Shown here in pieces: positions 30,015 through 41,974 of a DNA stretch of 64,000 nt. Below the pieces are notes generated by a model. It ran no database searches, was not told the DNA's origin, and was given only the letters and a program-made list of their open reading frames with translations. How positions within the stretch are numbered: the first letter of the stretch is position 1; each line of letters begins with the position of its first letter. Both the position numbers and the translations under genes were made by a program. The stretch comes from Rhizobiales bacterium SYSU XM002 (GTDB taxonomy: Bacteria; Pseudomonadota; Alphaproteobacteria; Rhizobiales; Beijerinckiaceae): positions 434,001-498,000 of the forward strand of contig VWVY01000001.1 in the NCBI GenBank assembly GCA_009846685.1, written 5' to 3'.

Positions 30015-32908
30015 GCCGTTTCCGCACCGGCGCCGGCGGTCGGATCGACCGCGCGCGCGGCATCAATTTCACCTTCGACGGACGGCTCTATACTGGCCTT
30101 CAGGGCGACACGCTCGCATCGGCTCTGCTGGCGAACGGCGTGCATCTTGTCGGCCGCTCGTTCAAATACCATCGGCCACGCGGCATCCTCGCTTCGGGGG
30201 CCGAAGAGCCGAATGCGCTCGTGACCGTCATGCGTGACGCCGGCCGCACCACGCCGAACCTGCGCGCGACGCAGGTCGAGATCTACGAGGGGCTTGCCGC
30301 GAAAAGCCAGAACCGTTGGCCATCGCTTGAATTCGACCTCGGAGCAGTGAACGCGCTTGCGTCCCCGCTGCTGGCCTCAGGTTTCTATTACAAGACCTTC
30401 ATGGGGCCGCGTTTTCTCGGCTCGAACAAGGCCTGGGCGAAGCTCTACGAGCCATTGATCCGACGTGCGGCAGGCTTGGGGCGCGCACCGGAAGCCCCGG
30501 ACCCGGATCGCTATGCGCGCCGTTACGCACATTGCGAGGTGCTGGTGGTCGGCGCCGGCGAGGCGGGGCTCAGAGCCGCGCTCGACGCATCCGCCGATCC
30601 TCACTGCCGCGTCATCCTTTGCGACGAGCAGGCAGAGATGGGCGGCTGGCAACTCAACGCGGGCAGTGATGATCTCGTGGAGATGCTGGAAACGCTTGGC
30701 GCCCGGCCCAATGTCCGGCTGCTGGCGCGCACGCAGGCTTTCGGCGTTTACGCGCAGGGCGCGGTGGCGCTCGCGCAGCGCCTGACCGACCACCTCGCTG
30801 CGCCTTCTCCCGAAACACCACGCGAACGCCTCTGGCAGGTTCGGGCGGGGGAAATCGTCCTGGCAACCGGTGCCATCGAGCGGCCACTTGTCTTCCCCGG
30901 CAACGACCGGCCGGGCGTGATGCTCGCGGGCGCTGTCGAGACCTTTGCGAACCGCTACGGCATTCGTCCGGGCGAGCGCGCCGTGGTCGCAACCACCTGC
31001 AACAGTGCCTACGGCGCGGCTTTTGCCCTCAAGCAGGCCGGTGTCGACCTAGCCGCAATCATCGATCTGCGCGACAAGCCAGATCCCGCACTCGCTGCCA
31101 ACGCGCTCAAAGCCGGCATCCCGGTTCATACCGCGAGCGTCATCGTCGGCACGGAGGGACACAAGCGCGTCCGCTCGGTGCGGCTCGGCAAGGTCGAGCC
31201 GTGCGGCATCGTCAAGTCGACCGATTCCATCGCCTGCGATCTCGTCGCGATGTCCGGCGGCTGGGTGCCGAGCGTGCATCTCTTTTCGCAATCGCGCGGC
31301 AAACTCGCCTGGAATGGCGAGACCGGTGTCTATTCTCCCGGAAAGGACGCGCCGGGTCAGAAGACACGCTCGGTCGGGCTGTGCTCGGGTGAATTCCCGG
31401 CAGACATGCGCGGCTTTCACAATGGCGCGCTGCCGACCCCGGATGAGAAGGGCGCCGCCAAGGCTTTCGTCGATTTCCAGAACGACGTCACCGCCCGCGA
31501 TATCCGCCTTGCGGCGCGCGAGGGCTTCCACTCGGTCGAGCACGTCAAACGCTATACGACGACCGGCATGGCGACCGATCAGGGCAAGACCTCGAACATG
31601 AATGCGCTCGGCATTCTCTCGGGTGCGCTCGAAAAACCGGTGCCGGACATTGGCCTCACGACCTTCCGCCAGCCTTACACGCCTGTTACCTTCGGTATCT
31701 TCGCAGGCGCGAACCGTGCAGGCCTGTTCGATCCCGTACGGAAGACCCCGGCACACGCGGGCGCGGATGCGCTGGGCGGCGTCTTCGAGGATGTAGGCCT
31801 CTGGAAACGCGCGCATCACTTCCCGCGAAAAGGCGAGACGATGCATGCTGCCGTCAACCGCGAATGCCGGGCCGTGCGCGAAGCCGTCGGACTTTTCGAC
31901 GCCTCGACCCTCGGAAAGATCGAACTCGTCGGCCCGGATGCGGCGGAGTTCCTCGACCGGGTCTATGTCAACAGCTTTGCGAAACTCGGCATCGGCCGTT
32001 GCCGCTATGCCGTGCTGACGAACGAGGCCGGCTATGTGATCGACGATGGCGTCGTCGCACGGCTCGCGCAGGATCGGTTCCACATCACCACAACCACCGG
32101 CGGCGCGGGGCGCGTCTTCGCGATGTTCGAGGATTACCTCCAGGCCGAATGGCCGGAACTCAGAGCTTGGCAAACCTCGATCACCGAGCAGTTCGCCACC
32201 TTCGCGATCCAGGGGCCGAAAGCACGGGAGGTTCTCGCGCCGCTAGTCGAGGGGATCGCGATGGAGAACGAGGCCTTCCCGCATATGGCCATGCGAGAGG
32301 GGCGCGTCGCCGGCATTCCTGCGCGCGTGTTCCGCATGAGCTTTACCGGGGAGGCCGGTTACGAAGTCAACGTGCCAGCAGGCGAGGGCGCGCGGCTCTG
32401 GCCGGTCCTGCTCGATGCGGTCGACAAGGCGGGTGGCGCGGTCTACGGCACCGAGGCGATGCATGTGCTGCGCGCCGAGAAGGGCTACATCATCGTCGGG
32501 CAAGAGACCGACGGAACCATGACGCCGGACGATGTCGGCCTCGGCTGGGCCATCGGCAAGGGCAAGCGCGATTTCGTCGGCAAGCGCGGCATGATGCGGA
32601 CCGATCTCATCGCACCGGGCCGCAAGCAGCTTGTCGGCCTCGAAACGCTCGACGACAAGACCGTGCTGGAGGAGGGTGCACAAATCACCGACACGCCGAC
32701 GCCCGCACCCGGTAGCGCTGCACTGGGTCATGTCACCTCATCATACTGGAGCGAAGCGCTACACCGACCCATCGCGTTGGCCGTCGTCGCGGGCGGGCGC
32801 GGGCGGATGGGCGAAACCTTGCATGTTCCGATGCCGGGCGGCGCCATTCCGGTACGCGTCGTCTCGCCCGTCTTCCACGATCCCGAGGGAGCACGACTCC
32901 ATGCCTGA
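30011..32908 (+). CDS. soxA: Sarcosine oxidase alpha subunit
   Basis: A 965-residue subunit. Residues about 15-100 form a [2Fe-2S]-fold-like domain, about 175-440 an NAD-binding flavoprotein-like domain (V-V-G-A-G-E-A-G-L near 180), and about 590-965 an aminomethyltransferase (GcvT-like) domain that binds tetrahydrofolate and captures the methyl carbon as 5,10-methylene-tetrahydrofolate. The start is the ATG overlapping soxD; the frame is open further upstream but that part is the shadow of soxD. Confidence 0.96.
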   Translation: MSRFRTGAGGRIDRARGINFTFDGRLYTGLQGDTLASALLANGVHLVGRSFKYHRPRGILASGAEEPNALVTVMRDAGRTTPNLRATQVEIYEGLAAKSQNRWPSLEFDLGAVNALASPLLASGFYYKTFMGPRFLGSNKAWAKLYEPLIRRAAGLGRAPEAPDPDRYARRYAHCEVLVVGAGEAGLRAALDASADPHCRVILCDEQAEMGGWQLNAGSDDLVEMLETLGARPNVRLLARTQAFGVYAQGAVALAQRLTDHLAAPSPETPRERLWQVRAGEIVLATGAIERPLVFPGNDRPGVMLAGAVETFANRYGIRPGERAVVATTCNSAYGAAFALKQAGVDLAAIIDLRDKPDPALAANALKAGIPVHTASVIVGTEGHKRVRSVRLGKVEPCGIVKSTDSIACDLVAMSGGWVPSVHLFSQSRGKLAWNGETGVYSPGKDAPGQKTRSVGLCSGEFPADMRGFHNGALPTPDEKGAAKAFVDFQNDVTARDIRLAAREGFHSVEHVKRYTTTGMATDQGKTSNMNALGILSGALEKPVPDIGLTTFRQPYTPVTFGIFAGANRAGLFDPVRKTPAHAGADALGGVFEDVGLWKRAHHFPRKGETMHAAVNRECRAVREAVGLFDASTLGKIELVGPDAAEFLDRVYVNSFAKLGIGRCRYAVLTNEAGYVIDDGVVARLAQDRFHITTTTGGAGRVFAMFEDYLQAEWPELRAWQTSITEQFATFAIQGPKAREVLAPLVEGIAMENEAFPHMAMREGRVAGIPARVFRMSFTGEAGYEVNVPAGEGARLWPVLLDAVDKAGGAVYGTEAMHVLRAEKGYIIVGQETDGTMTPDDVGLGWAIGKGKRDFVGKRGMMRTDLIAPGRKQLVGLETLDDKTVLEEGAQITDTPTPAPGSAALGHVTSSYWSEALHRPIALAVVAGGRGRMGETLHVPMPGGAIPVRVVSPVFHDPEGARLHA

Positions 32909-33431
32909 CAGCGCGACGATGCTGACCAACGCCCCGCCGCTTGCGCGCTTCGTGCTTCGCGCGGATGCGGAAACCACGATCAAGGCCGGTGCGGTATATG
33001 GGCTCGATCTGCCGCTGACGATCAATCAGGGCGCTTCGAAAGGCGAGCGGGGCAAGCCCGGCGCACGCGTCGCCCTCAAGCTTGGGCCGGACGAGTTCTG
33101 GCTGATCGTGCCGGAAGCGGAGGGCGCCGGGGTCCGCGCGCTGCTGGACACGGCGCTGGCGGGCTGTGTCTGCGCGCTGGTCGATGTTTCCCACCGTCAG
33201 GTCGGCTTCGTGCTCTCGGGACCGGATGCCGCGACGCTTCTCTCCTCCGGCTGCCCGCTTGATTTCGATCTCCGCGCCTTTCCGCTCGGCATGGCCACAC
33301 GCAGCGTGTTTGACAAGATCGAGTTCATGGTCTGGCGCATGGCGCAGGATGTGTTCCGCATTGAGGTCGCCCGCTCGTTCGGCCCGTATTTCGAGGCGAT
33401 GATCGCCGAAGCGCGCCACGACCTCGTCTGA
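32901..33431 (+). CDS. soxG: Sarcosine oxidase gamma subunit
   Basis: A 176-residue subunit with the GcvT-related fold, recognised from L-G-P-D-E-F-W-L-I-V near residue 58, D-V-S-H-R-Q-V-G-F and L-L-S-S-G-C-P-L-D. It completes the four-subunit complex. The ATG overlaps the end of soxA by 8 nt. Confidence 0.95.
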   Translation: MPDSATMLTNAPPLARFVLRADAETTIKAGAVYGLDLPLTINQGASKGERGKPGARVALKLGPDEFWLIVPEAEGAGVRALLDTALAGCVCALVDVSHRQVGFVLSGPDAATLLSSGCPLDFDLRAFPLGMATRSVFDKIEFMVWRMAQDVFRIEVARSFGPYFEAMIAEARHDLV

Positions 33432-33456
33432 GGTTTCTACAACCTCGCGAAATCGC

Positions 33457-33484
33457 TTGGTCGCGCGCTGCAATACGATATAGA
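33457..33484 (+). promoter_or_regulatory. Candidate sigma-70 promoter for folD
   Basis: TTGGTC (33457-33462), 16 nt, TATAGA (33479-33484), 37 nt before the folD ATG. It lies in the 90-nt gap after soxG, so folD may be transcribed both from here and with the sox genes. Confidence 0.35.
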
Positions 33485-33521
33485 CGGGCCTTCCCGGAAC
33501 ACAGCCGGAAGGATCGCACCC

Positions 33522-34397
33522 ATGACCGCTACCCTGATCGACGGCAAGGCCACCGCCGCCGCGCTCCGCGCCGAGATGGCAGCACGCGTCGCGGAACTGA
33601 CCGCGAAGGGTCTCCGCCCGCCCGGCCTCGCGGTGGTGCTGGTCGGCGAGGATCCGGCGAGCCAGGTCTATGTCGCCTCCAAGGCGAGGCAGACGGTCGA
33701 GATCGGGATGCGTTCCTTCGAGCACAAGCTCGGCGCCGGAACGCCCGAGGCCGAGTTGCTGGCACTGATCGCCCGGCTCAATGCCGATCCGGCGGTGGAC
33801 GGCATTCTCGTCCAGCTGCCGCTGCCGAAGCACATCGACGCCGACAAGGTGATCGAAGCCATCGCGCCCGAGAAGGATGTCGATGGCTTCCACCCCGTGA
33901 ATGCCGGCCGGTTGGCGACGGGCGGCCGCGGGTTCGTGCCCTGTACGCCGCGCGGCTCGCTGCGGCTCATCAAATCGGTACGGCAGGACCTTGCCGGGCT
34001 GCATGCCGTCGTCGTCGGCCGCTCGAACATCGTCGGCAAGCCGATGGCGCTGCTTCTCCTCGGCGAAAGCTGCACGGTGACCATCGCCCATTCGAAAACG
34101 CGCGATCTTCCGGCCGTTTGCCGCGACGCCGATATTCTCGTCGCGGCAGTCGGTCGCCCGAAATTGCTGGGGGCGGAGCATGTGAAACCCGGCGCGATCG
34201 TCATCGATGTCGGTATTAATCGCGTCACCGATCCGGCGACCGGCAAGGGCAAACTCGTCGGTGACGTCGATTTCGACGCGGCGAAGGCGGTTGCAGGGGC
34301 GATCACGCCGGTTCCCGGCGGCGTCGGGCCGATGACCATCGCGTGCCTTCTTGAAAACACGCTCGATTCGTATCTGATCAGGTCCGGTCTGCGCTGA
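33522..34397 (+). CDS. folD: FolD, methylene-THF dehydrogenase / methenyl-THF cyclohydrolase
   Basis: A 291-residue bifunctional enzyme converting 5,10-methylene-tetrahydrofolate to 10-formyl-tetrahydrofolate. It has Y-V-A-S-K-A-R near residue 50 with the cyclohydrolase Lys, V-Q-L-P-L-P-K-H, the NADP site [11 protein letters not shown] near 164 and [10 protein letters not shown] near the end. It takes the product of sarcosine oxidase. GGAAGGA precedes the ATG. The 3' end overlaps the convergent DUF1289 gene by 20 nt. Confidence 0.97.
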   Translation: MTATLIDGKATAAALRAEMAARVAELTAKGLRPPGLAVVLVGEDPASQVYVASKARQTVEIGMRSFEHKLGAGTPEAELLALIARLNADPAVDGILVQLPLPKHIDADKVIEAIAPEKDVDGFHPVNAGRLATGGRGFVPCTPRGSLRLIKSVRQDLAGLHAVVVGRSNIVGKPMALLLLGESCTVTIAHSKTRDLPAVCRDADILVAAVGRPKLLGAEHVKPGAIVIDVGINRVTDPATGKGKLVGDVDFDAAKAVAGAITPVPGGVGPMTIACLLENTLDSYLIRSGLR

Positions 34398-34605
34398 GTT
34401 CGATCTCTGCCAGCCGATCCGGTAGCACGGCCTTCAGTGCGATCCGCGCCTCGGCGCTCATGCCCAGCCAGCCGGCGATTTCCGCGCCGGTCCGCCCGCA
34501 ACCGAGGCAGAAGCCGGTTGCGACATCGAGCGTGCAGACCTTCGTGCAAGGGCTGGCCGCCGAATCGCTTGCAACGGAAAGGTCGACGGTTGTCGTATCG
34601 GCCAT
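34378..34605 (-). CDS. DUF1289 (Fe-S-type cysteine motif) small protein
   Basis: A 75-residue protein with the DUF1289 signature [10 protein letters not shown], then F-C-L-G-C-G-R-T near residue 32. The four cysteines could hold a metal or Fe-S cluster. The family is widespread in proteobacteria with no function known to me. It overlaps the end of folD on the opposite strand and lies downstream of the tRNA-Lys gene on its own strand. Confidence 0.9.
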   Translation of the reverse strand: MADTTTVDLSVASDSAASPCTKVCTLDVATGFCLGCGRTGAEIAGWLGMSAEARIALKAVLPDRLAEIELSADRT

Positions 34606-34630
34606 CTTCGGATGTTTGATTGAGAAACCC

Positions 34631-34706
34631 TGGTGAGCTCGGTGGGATTCGAACCCACGACCCCATGATTAAAAGTCACGTGCTCTACCGACTGAGCTAC
34701 GAGCTC
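34631..34706 (-). tRNA. tRNA-Lys (anticodon TTT)
   Basis: A 76-nt cloverleaf on the minus strand beginning GAGCTCGTAGCTCAGTCGGT and ending CGAGCTC-A-CCA. The acceptor arms GAGCTCG/CGAGCTC pair fully, the anticodon loop is CTTTTAA, and the T arm GTGGGTTCGAATCCCAC is standard. CCA is encoded. The bases just before the 5' end (CCCTGGTGA on the minus strand) are complementary to the 3' end TCACCAGGG, giving a 9-bp inverted repeat (34628-34636 with 34707-34715). Confidence 0.97.
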
Positions 34707-34805
34707 TCACCAGGGTGAGGGGGCCTGATAGAGGCTCGCGCGGCCGGGGTCAATGCCCGTGTGCGGTGCGACAGGGGATTGCGATGGAGGAACAGCGTAC
34801 AAATG

Positions 34806-34829
34806 AAAAGGCCGGGTCCCCCCGGCCTT
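34806..34829 (-). terminator. Terminator after the BON-LysM gene
   Basis: On the minus strand AAGGCCGGG, GGGA loop region, CCCGGCCTT runs into TTTT (plus-strand stem 34808-34829, A run 34806-34809). It is 23 nt past the stop of the gene at 34852 and before tRNA-Lys. Confidence 0.85.
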
Positions 34830-34851
34830 CGGTTCGTGGCGCGCGCCCTGC

Positions 34852-35298
34852 TCAGGCGAGCGGCGGGATACGCAGGATCTGGCCCGGATAGATCTTGTCC
34901 GGATGGCTCAGCATCGGCCGGTTGGCCTCGAAAATGACGTCGTATTTCGCGCCCTTGCCCTTGCCGTAATTCGCCTCGGCGATCTTCCAAAGCGTATCGC
35001 CCTTCTTGACCTCGTACATGACCGAGGCCGGCGCCTCGGCGTTGACGATCAGCTTCGAATCGACCTCCGCGACGCCGAGCGTATTGCCGAGCGCGAGGAT
35101 GACCTTCTCCGCCGCCGCGGTATCGGCAGCATTGCCGCCGACGATGACACGGTCGCCGTCAACCTTGATATCGAGGCCGGAAACGTCGAGCCCGTGCTTG
35201 GCGACTTCCTGCGCCAGGCTGTCGGCCGTCGCGGCCTTGGCCTCGCTCGATCCGAACACTTTCTCGCCGACCGATTTGATAAACTTGAAAAGACCCAT
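34852..35298 (-). CDS. BON and LysM domain protein
   Basis: A 148-residue protein with a BON domain (about residues 25-90, with V-D-G-D-R-V-I-V-G-G near 46) and a C-terminal LysM domain (Y-E-V-K-K-G-D-T-L-W-K-I-A near 97-109, ending G-Q-I-L-R-I-P). The arrangement is that of E. coli YgaU/Kbp, a potassium-binding protein. No signal peptide is visible. GGGAGG lies before the ATG and a terminator follows, so it is a single-gene unit. Confidence 0.93.
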   Translation of the reverse strand: MGLFKFIKSVGEKVFGSSEAKAATADSLAQEVAKHGLDVSGLDIKVDGDRVIVGGNAADTAAAEKVILALGNTLGVAEVDSKLIVNAEAPASVMYEVKKGDTLWKIAEANYGKGKGAKYDVIFEANRPMLSHPDKIYPGQILRIPPLA

Positions 35299-35490
35299 TT
35301 CTGACCTCCCGAACCGTGCCCGAACAGGACACGCCGGGAGACGTTACGCAACTGCACGTGGCGAAACAAGGGCGGCGAGACATCTTTCCCGTTGTCCGGC
35401 CCGTCTTCACCAAAACAGGCTGAAAAGATCGCCAGCCGCCAAGAATCCGGCTAAATGCCGCAGATGCATCTCAAATCCGGACCCGCTACC

Positions 35491-36864
35491 ATGCCGAAGG
35501 AAACGCCCGTTCTCGCTGTTGTTCTTGCCGCGGGAGAGGGCACGCGGATGAAGTCCGCCTTGCCGAAGGTGCTTCACACGGTCGCGGGACTACCGCTCGT
35601 TGGCCATGCGATCCGCTCGGCGCAGGAAGCGGGCTGCAATCGGCTCGCCGTGGTCATCGGCCCGGATCGGCCAGATGTGGCGAAGGCTGTCGCCGCAATT
35701 GCCCCGGAAGCGCAGGTTTTCGAGCAGAAGGAACGGCGTGGTACCGCCCATGCTGTGCTTCAGGCTGCACCCGCCATTGAGGCCGGCTGCCGGGCGCTGG
35801 TGGTTCTCTTCGGCGATACGCCCCTTATCCGCGCCGAAACGATCCGCGCGTTGGCGGATTCGGTGGCTGAAGGCGGAAACGCCGTAGCGGTGCTCGGTTT
35901 CGAAGCCGCCGACCCGACCGGCTATGGCCGCCTCTTGACCGAGGCAGGCGAGCTCGTCGCGATCCGCGAACACAAGGACGCCAGCGAGGCCGAGCGACAG
36001 GTGCGGCTCTGCAATGGCGGGCTGATGGCGCTGCGAGGCGATATCGCACTCGATCTTCTGCGGGCCGTCGGCTCGAACAATGCCCAGAACGAATTCTACC
36101 TGCCTGATTGCGTCTCGCTTGCCCGTCAACGCGGCGAAAGGGCTACGGTGATCCGCGTACCGGAGCAGGAAGCGCTAGGTGTCAACGATCGCGTCCAGCT
36201 CGCGGCATGTGAAGCCGTTCTCCAGAAGCGTCTGCGCGAAACCCACATGCGCAACGGCGTAACCATGATCGCGCCCGAAACCGTGTATCTCTCGCTCGAC
36301 ACCGAGATCGGCCGCGATGTCGTGGTCGAGCCGAATGTCGTCTTCGGTCCGGGCGTCACAGTGGAGGAGGGTGCGGTGATCCACGCCTTCTCACATCTGG
36401 AAGGCGCGAAAGTCGGCCGCGGGGCGAGTGTCGGCCCGTTCGCTCGCCTGCGCCCCGGTGCGGATCTCGCCACGAAAGCCAAGGTCGGCAATTTCGTCGA
36501 GATCAAGAACGCGGTTCTCGGCGAGGGTGCCAAGGTCTCACATCTCACCTATCTCGGCGATGCCACCGTCGGCGCCGAAGCCAATATCGGCGCCGGCACG
36601 ATTACCTGCAATTACGACGGCTACAACAAGTTCCAGACCGAGATCGGTGCCCATGCTTTCATCGGCTCGAACTCGGCGCTCGTCGCGCCGGTGAAGATCG
36701 GCGACGGGGCCTTCGTCGGCTCCGGATCGGTCGTCACCAAAGACGTGCCGGCCAACGCCCTGGCGGTGGCACGTGGTCATCAGGTGGTCAAAGCGGAATG
36801 GGCAACCCACTTCCGTGCGCGACCCGAGAATGTTGCCAAGGCCGCGAAGAAATCCGGCGCGTAG
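35491..36864 (+). CDS. glmU: GlmU, GlcN-1-P acetyltransferase / GlcNAc-1-P uridyltransferase
   Basis: A 457-residue bifunctional enzyme making UDP-GlcNAc for cell wall and lipopolysaccharide. The pyrophosphorylase half starts L-A-A-G-E-G-T-R-M-K-S at residues 12-22. The C-terminal half is a left-handed beta-helix of hexapeptide repeats (from about residue 255) with V-G-N-F-V-E-I-K-N. The start at 35491 gives the usual N-terminus; an in-frame ATG at 35455 would add 12 residues and has no better ribosome site. glmS follows after 112 nt. Confidence 0.96.
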   Translation: MPKETPVLAVVLAAGEGTRMKSALPKVLHTVAGLPLVGHAIRSAQEAGCNRLAVVIGPDRPDVAKAVAAIAPEAQVFEQKERRGTAHAVLQAAPAIEAGCRALVVLFGDTPLIRAETIRALADSVAEGGNAVAVLGFEAADPTGYGRLLTEAGELVAIREHKDASEAERQVRLCNGGLMALRGDIALDLLRAVGSNNAQNEFYLPDCVSLARQRGERATVIRVPEQEALGVNDRVQLAACEAVLQKRLRETHMRNGVTMIAPETVYLSLDTEIGRDVVVEPNVVFGPGVTVEEGAVIHAFSHLEGAKVGRGASVGPFARLRPGADLATKAKVGNFVEIKNAVLGEGAKVSHLTYLGDATVGAEANIGAGTITCNYDGYNKFQTEIGAHAFIGSNSALVAPVKIGDGAFVGSGSVVTKDVPANALAVARGHQVVKAEWATHFRARPENVAKAAKKSGA

Positions 36865-36976
36865 GCGACAGGCGTCACAAACGGTTTTTCAACGTGATTT
36901 GTGCCACAGAGACGTTCTTGGCATCCATTCGCCGGAAAACGTCGCTCAGACGAAACGAACGGAAGAGGTCCCTCGC

Positions 36977-38803
<1,827 letters not shown>

Positions 38804-38806
38804 TGG

Positions 38807-38829
38807 GAGCGCCGTTCGTCGCGGCGCTC
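38807..38829. terminator. Hairpin between convergent glmS and chemoreceptor genes
   Basis: GAGCGCCG (38807-38814), 7-nt loop, CGGCGCTC (38822-38829). It lies directly after the glmS stop and before the chemoreceptor stop at 38836. No real T run follows, so it is a weak or Rho-assisted stop. Confidence 0.45.
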
Positions 38830-38835
38830 ATCCCT

Positions 38836-40512
38836 TCATGCTGCGCGGATACGCTCCACGACGTTGCGCATCTCGGCACGCAGTCGCTCGGTCTGGTTGC
38901 TGATCTCGTTCGAGGCTTCTCCAACCGTTTCCGCCGCCTCGGACGATTGCTGTGCCGCACCGCTGACGGCCGTGATGTTGCCTGCAACCTCGCCGGCCCC
39001 TTCCGAAGCCTGCTGGACGTTGCGCGCGATCTCGCGGGTCGCCGAACCCTGCTCGCCGATCGAGGTGGCGGTCTTCTCCGAAATCGTATTGATCTCGCGC
39101 ACGGCATCCGTGATTTCGGCTATGACGTGCGTCGCGGCATCGGTCGCCTGCTGAATCTCGGTGATCTGGCCACTGATTTCCTGCGTCGCCTTGGCGGTCT
39201 GCGCCGCGAGGGTTTTTACCTCCGAGGCGACAACAGCAAAGCCCTTGCCGGCCTCGCCCGCGCGTGCCGCTTCGATAGTCGCATTGAGCGCGAGCAGGTT
39301 GGTCTGTTCGGCAATTTCACGGATGATGCCGATGATATCACCAATTCGCTGCGTCGCCTGGGTGAGCGCGGTCACACGCTCGACGGTCTGGTCCGCCTTG
39401 ATCGCCGCTTCCTTGGCACGATCGGTCGAGAAGCGGATCTGCCGGTCGATCTCCTCCACCGAGGCAGAAAGCTCCTCGGTCGCGGCAGCGAGGGATTGCA
39501 GGTTAAGTGAAGTCTGCTCCGACGCCGCTGAAACCGCCACGGCCTGCTGGGTCGTCTGCCGGGAGGAAGCACTCATCGTTTCGGCTGCAGTCCCGAGCCG
39601 GGCTACACTCCCGCCGAGATTTTCGACCACATCGCCGATGCTGCGCTCAAGCTCTTGCGCGATCTCCTCGCGCTGGGTGGAGCGCTCGCTCTCGTTGCGT
39701 GCATGAAGCGCCTCGCGCTCCTGCTCCAACTCCGCATTCCGGTGGGTCGCCTCGCGGAACACGCTCGTGACCTCGCCGAGCTGTGCGATCTCGTAAATGC
39801 GACTCGACGGAAGCGCAGGAACGTCGTTTTCGCCGCGAGCCAGGCGACGCAAGCTCTCCATAGCACGGGCGAGCGGGCGCGAAACAAACAGGTGAAACAG
39901 CAGGAAAACGCCGCCGAACATCGCGGCCACAGCGAACAGCATGGCCCAGTTGATCGTATGCGAGCGCCCCGCAAGGGTCTTGGCCTCGACGTTTGCCTCG
40001 GCGTTCGCCCCTTCAATGCGCTCCGCAACTAGGGCCATGTCCTTTTCGAGAACCTCGAACGCCCAGGTGAATTCGGCGAGTTCGGCCACCGCCCGATCAC
40101 GATCCTTCGCAGTGGCGAGGGAAACGACCTTCTGCGCCTTGGCGATATAGGCCTCGAGCGGCGCCTTCACCTTGCCGACCTGCTCGCGGATCGCCGCAGG
40201 GAGCGGCAGCGCGTCCTGTGCCGCGATGGCAGCGCGGAAGGCCGCGGTCGATTTCTTGAGATCAGCCTCCGCTTCCATTGCGCCGGCGCTGTCGTCGGCC
40301 TGCATGGCGTAGAGCGCGCGAAACACCGTGCCGCGCAAACTGTCGTGCATCATGTCGGCGGTCATGTGCTGGCGCAGGGAGGACAGCAATGTGCTGCTGG
40401 CTTCGGCATGTGCATCGTAGGCCGATGTCGTCTGGAAATTGACAACCGCGCTCGCCAATCCTGCCGTCAGGGCGATGCCGCAGGCCATTCCGATCAATCC
40501 GTGGAGTCTCAT
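38836..40512 (-). CDS. Methyl-accepting chemotaxis protein
   Basis: A 558-residue chemoreceptor. It has TM1 (about residues 5-25), a periplasmic helical domain of about 160 residues, TM2 (187-210), a HAMP domain (about 205-260) and a signalling domain whose hairpin tip reads [20 protein letters not shown]. There is no C-terminal CheR-binding pentapeptide. The start at 40512 is set by GAGGAGGG seven bases upstream. The ligand is unknown. No other chemotaxis gene is nearby. Confidence 0.93.
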   Translation of the reverse strand: MRLHGLIGMACGIALTAGLASAVVNFQTTSAYDAHAEASSTLLSSLRQHMTADMMHDSLRGTVFRALYAMQADDSAGAMEAEADLKKSTAAFRAAIAAQDALPLPAAIREQVGKVKAPLEAYIAKAQKVVSLATAKDRDRAVAELAEFTWAFEVLEKDMALVAERIEGANAEANVEAKTLAGRSHTINWAMLFAVAAMFGGVFLLFHLFVSRPLARAMESLRRLARGENDVPALPSSRIYEIAQLGEVTSVFREATHRNAELEQEREALHARNESERSTQREEIAQELERSIGDVVENLGGSVARLGTAAETMSASSRQTTQQAVAVSAASEQTSLNLQSLAAATEELSASVEEIDRQIRFSTDRAKEAAIKADQTVERVTALTQATQRIGDIIGIIREIAEQTNLLALNATIEAARAGEAGKGFAVVASEVKTLAAQTAKATQEISGQITEIQQATDAATHVIAEITDAVREINTISEKTATSIGEQGSATREIARNVQQASEGAGEVAGNITAVSGAAQQSSEAAETVGEASNEISNQTERLRAEMRNVVERIRAA

Positions 40513-40625
40513 CCCAACCCTCCTCGCGCCATTCTGGCTTATAAGGAGAGGCACGATATCGTTAAGAATATCTTCCGCCGACCGGATAGGACCGGCAAAA
40601 CCCCTTTGAAATCTGTATATTCGAC

Positions 40626-40651
40626 AAAAAAGGGCGCCCGGAGGCGCCCTT
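40626..40651 (-). terminator. Terminator after gltA
   Basis: On the minus strand AAGGGCGCC, TCCG loop, GGCGCCCTT is followed by six T in total (plus-strand stem 40630-40651, A run 40626-40631). It lies 31 nt beyond the gltA stop. Confidence 0.93.
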
Positions 40652-40681
40652 GATGACTTATCGACGAATCACCGGCCGGTA

Positions 40682-41974
40682 TCAGCGGCGCTGCGCCATC
40701 GCCACGTAGTCGCGGCGCGGTGCGCCGGTGTAGATCTGGCGCGGACGGCCGATGCGCTGCGACGGGTCCTCGATCATTTCCTTCCACTGGCCGATCCAGC
40801 CGACCGTGCGGGCGAGGGCAAAGAGCACCGTGAACATGTCGGTCGGGAAGCCCATCGCCTTGAGAGTGATGCCCGAATAGAAGTCGATGTTCGGGTAAAG
40901 CTTCTTCTCGACGAAATAGGGGTCCGACAGCGCGATGCGCTCAAGTTCCACCGCAACGTCGAGCAGCGGATCGTCCTTGATGCCGAGTTCGCCCAGAACC
41001 TCGTGGCAGGTCTTCTGCATGATCTTGGCGCGCGGATCGTAGTTCTTGTAGACGCGATGGCCGAAGCCCATCAGGCGGAACGGATCGTTCTTGTCCTTCG
41101 CCTTGGCGATGTACTTGGGAATATTCTCAACATGGCCGATCTCCTGCAGCATCTGCAGCGCGGCCTCATTGGCGCCGCCATGCGCCGGACCCCAGAGGCA
41201 GGCGATGCCGGCGGCGATGCAAGCGAACGGGTTCGCGCCCGAGGAGCCCGCGAGGCGGACGGTCGAGGTCGACGCGTTCTGCTCGTGATCGGCGTGCAGG
41301 ATGAAGATGCGGTCGAGCGCGCGACTCAGCACCGGGTTGACCTTGTATTCCTCACACGGAACAGCGAAGCACATGCGCAGGAAGTTCGAGGTGTAGTCGA
41401 GATCGTTCTTCGGATAGACGAACGGCTGACCGATCGAATACTTGAACGCCATCGCCGCCAGCGTCGGCATCTTGGCGATCATGCGCATCGAGGCGACCAT
41501 GCGCTGATACGGGTCCGAGATGTCGGTCGAGTCGTGATAGAAGGCCGACATGGCGCCGACCGAGGCGACCATCACCGCCATCGGGTGCGCGTCGCGGCGG
41601 AAGCCCTGGAAGAAGCGCATCATCTGCTCATGCACCATCGTGTGGCGCGTGACGCGATAATCGAAATCCGCCTTCTGGGTCGGGGTCGGCAGCTCTCCGT
41701 AAAGGAGGAGATAGCAGGTCTCGAGGAAATCGCCGTGCTCGGCGAGCTGCTCGATCGGGTACCCGCGATAGAGCAGTACGCCTTCGTCGCCGTCGATGTA
41801 GGTGATCTTGGATTCGCAGGCTGCGGTGGAGGTGAAGCCCGGATCGTAGGTGAACATGCCGGTCTGGGCGTAGAGCTTGCCGATATCCACCACTGCCGGG
41901 CCGATCGTTCCCTCTCGAACGGGAAGATCAACAACCTTGTCGTCGATTTTCAGCGTCGTGGTGTGAGCGGTCAT
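40682..41974 (-). CDS. gltA: Citrate synthase
   Basis: A 430-residue type II citrate synthase condensing acetyl-CoA and oxaloacetate. Conserved active-site stretches are [21 protein letters not shown] and [12 protein letters not shown], with catalytic His and Asp residues. AAGGAG lies seven bases before the chosen ATG at 41974; a frame from 42049 adds 25 basic residues with no family match. It is followed by a terminator and is separated from gltX by 211 nt in which I see no gene. Confidence 0.97.
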   Translation of the reverse strand: MTAHTTTLKIDDKVVDLPVREGTIGPAVVDIGKLYAQTGMFTYDPGFTSTAACESKITYIDGDEGVLLYRGYPIEQLAEHGDFLETCYLLLYGELPTPTQKADFDYRVTRHTMVHEQMMRFFQGFRRDAHPMAVMVASVGAMSAFYHDSTDISDPYQRMVASMRMIAKMPTLAAMAFKYSIGQPFVYPKNDLDYTSNFLRMCFAVPCEEYKVNPVLSRALDRIFILHADHEQNASTSTVRLAGSSGANPFACIAAGIACLWGPAHGGANEAALQMLQEIGHVENIPKYIAKAKDKNDPFRLMGFGHRVYKNYDPRAKIMQKTCHEVLGELGIKDDPLLDVAVELERIALSDPYFVEKKLYPNIDFYSGITLKAMGFPTDMFTVLFALARTVGWIGQWKEMIEDPSQRIGRPRQIYTGAPRRDYVAMAQRR

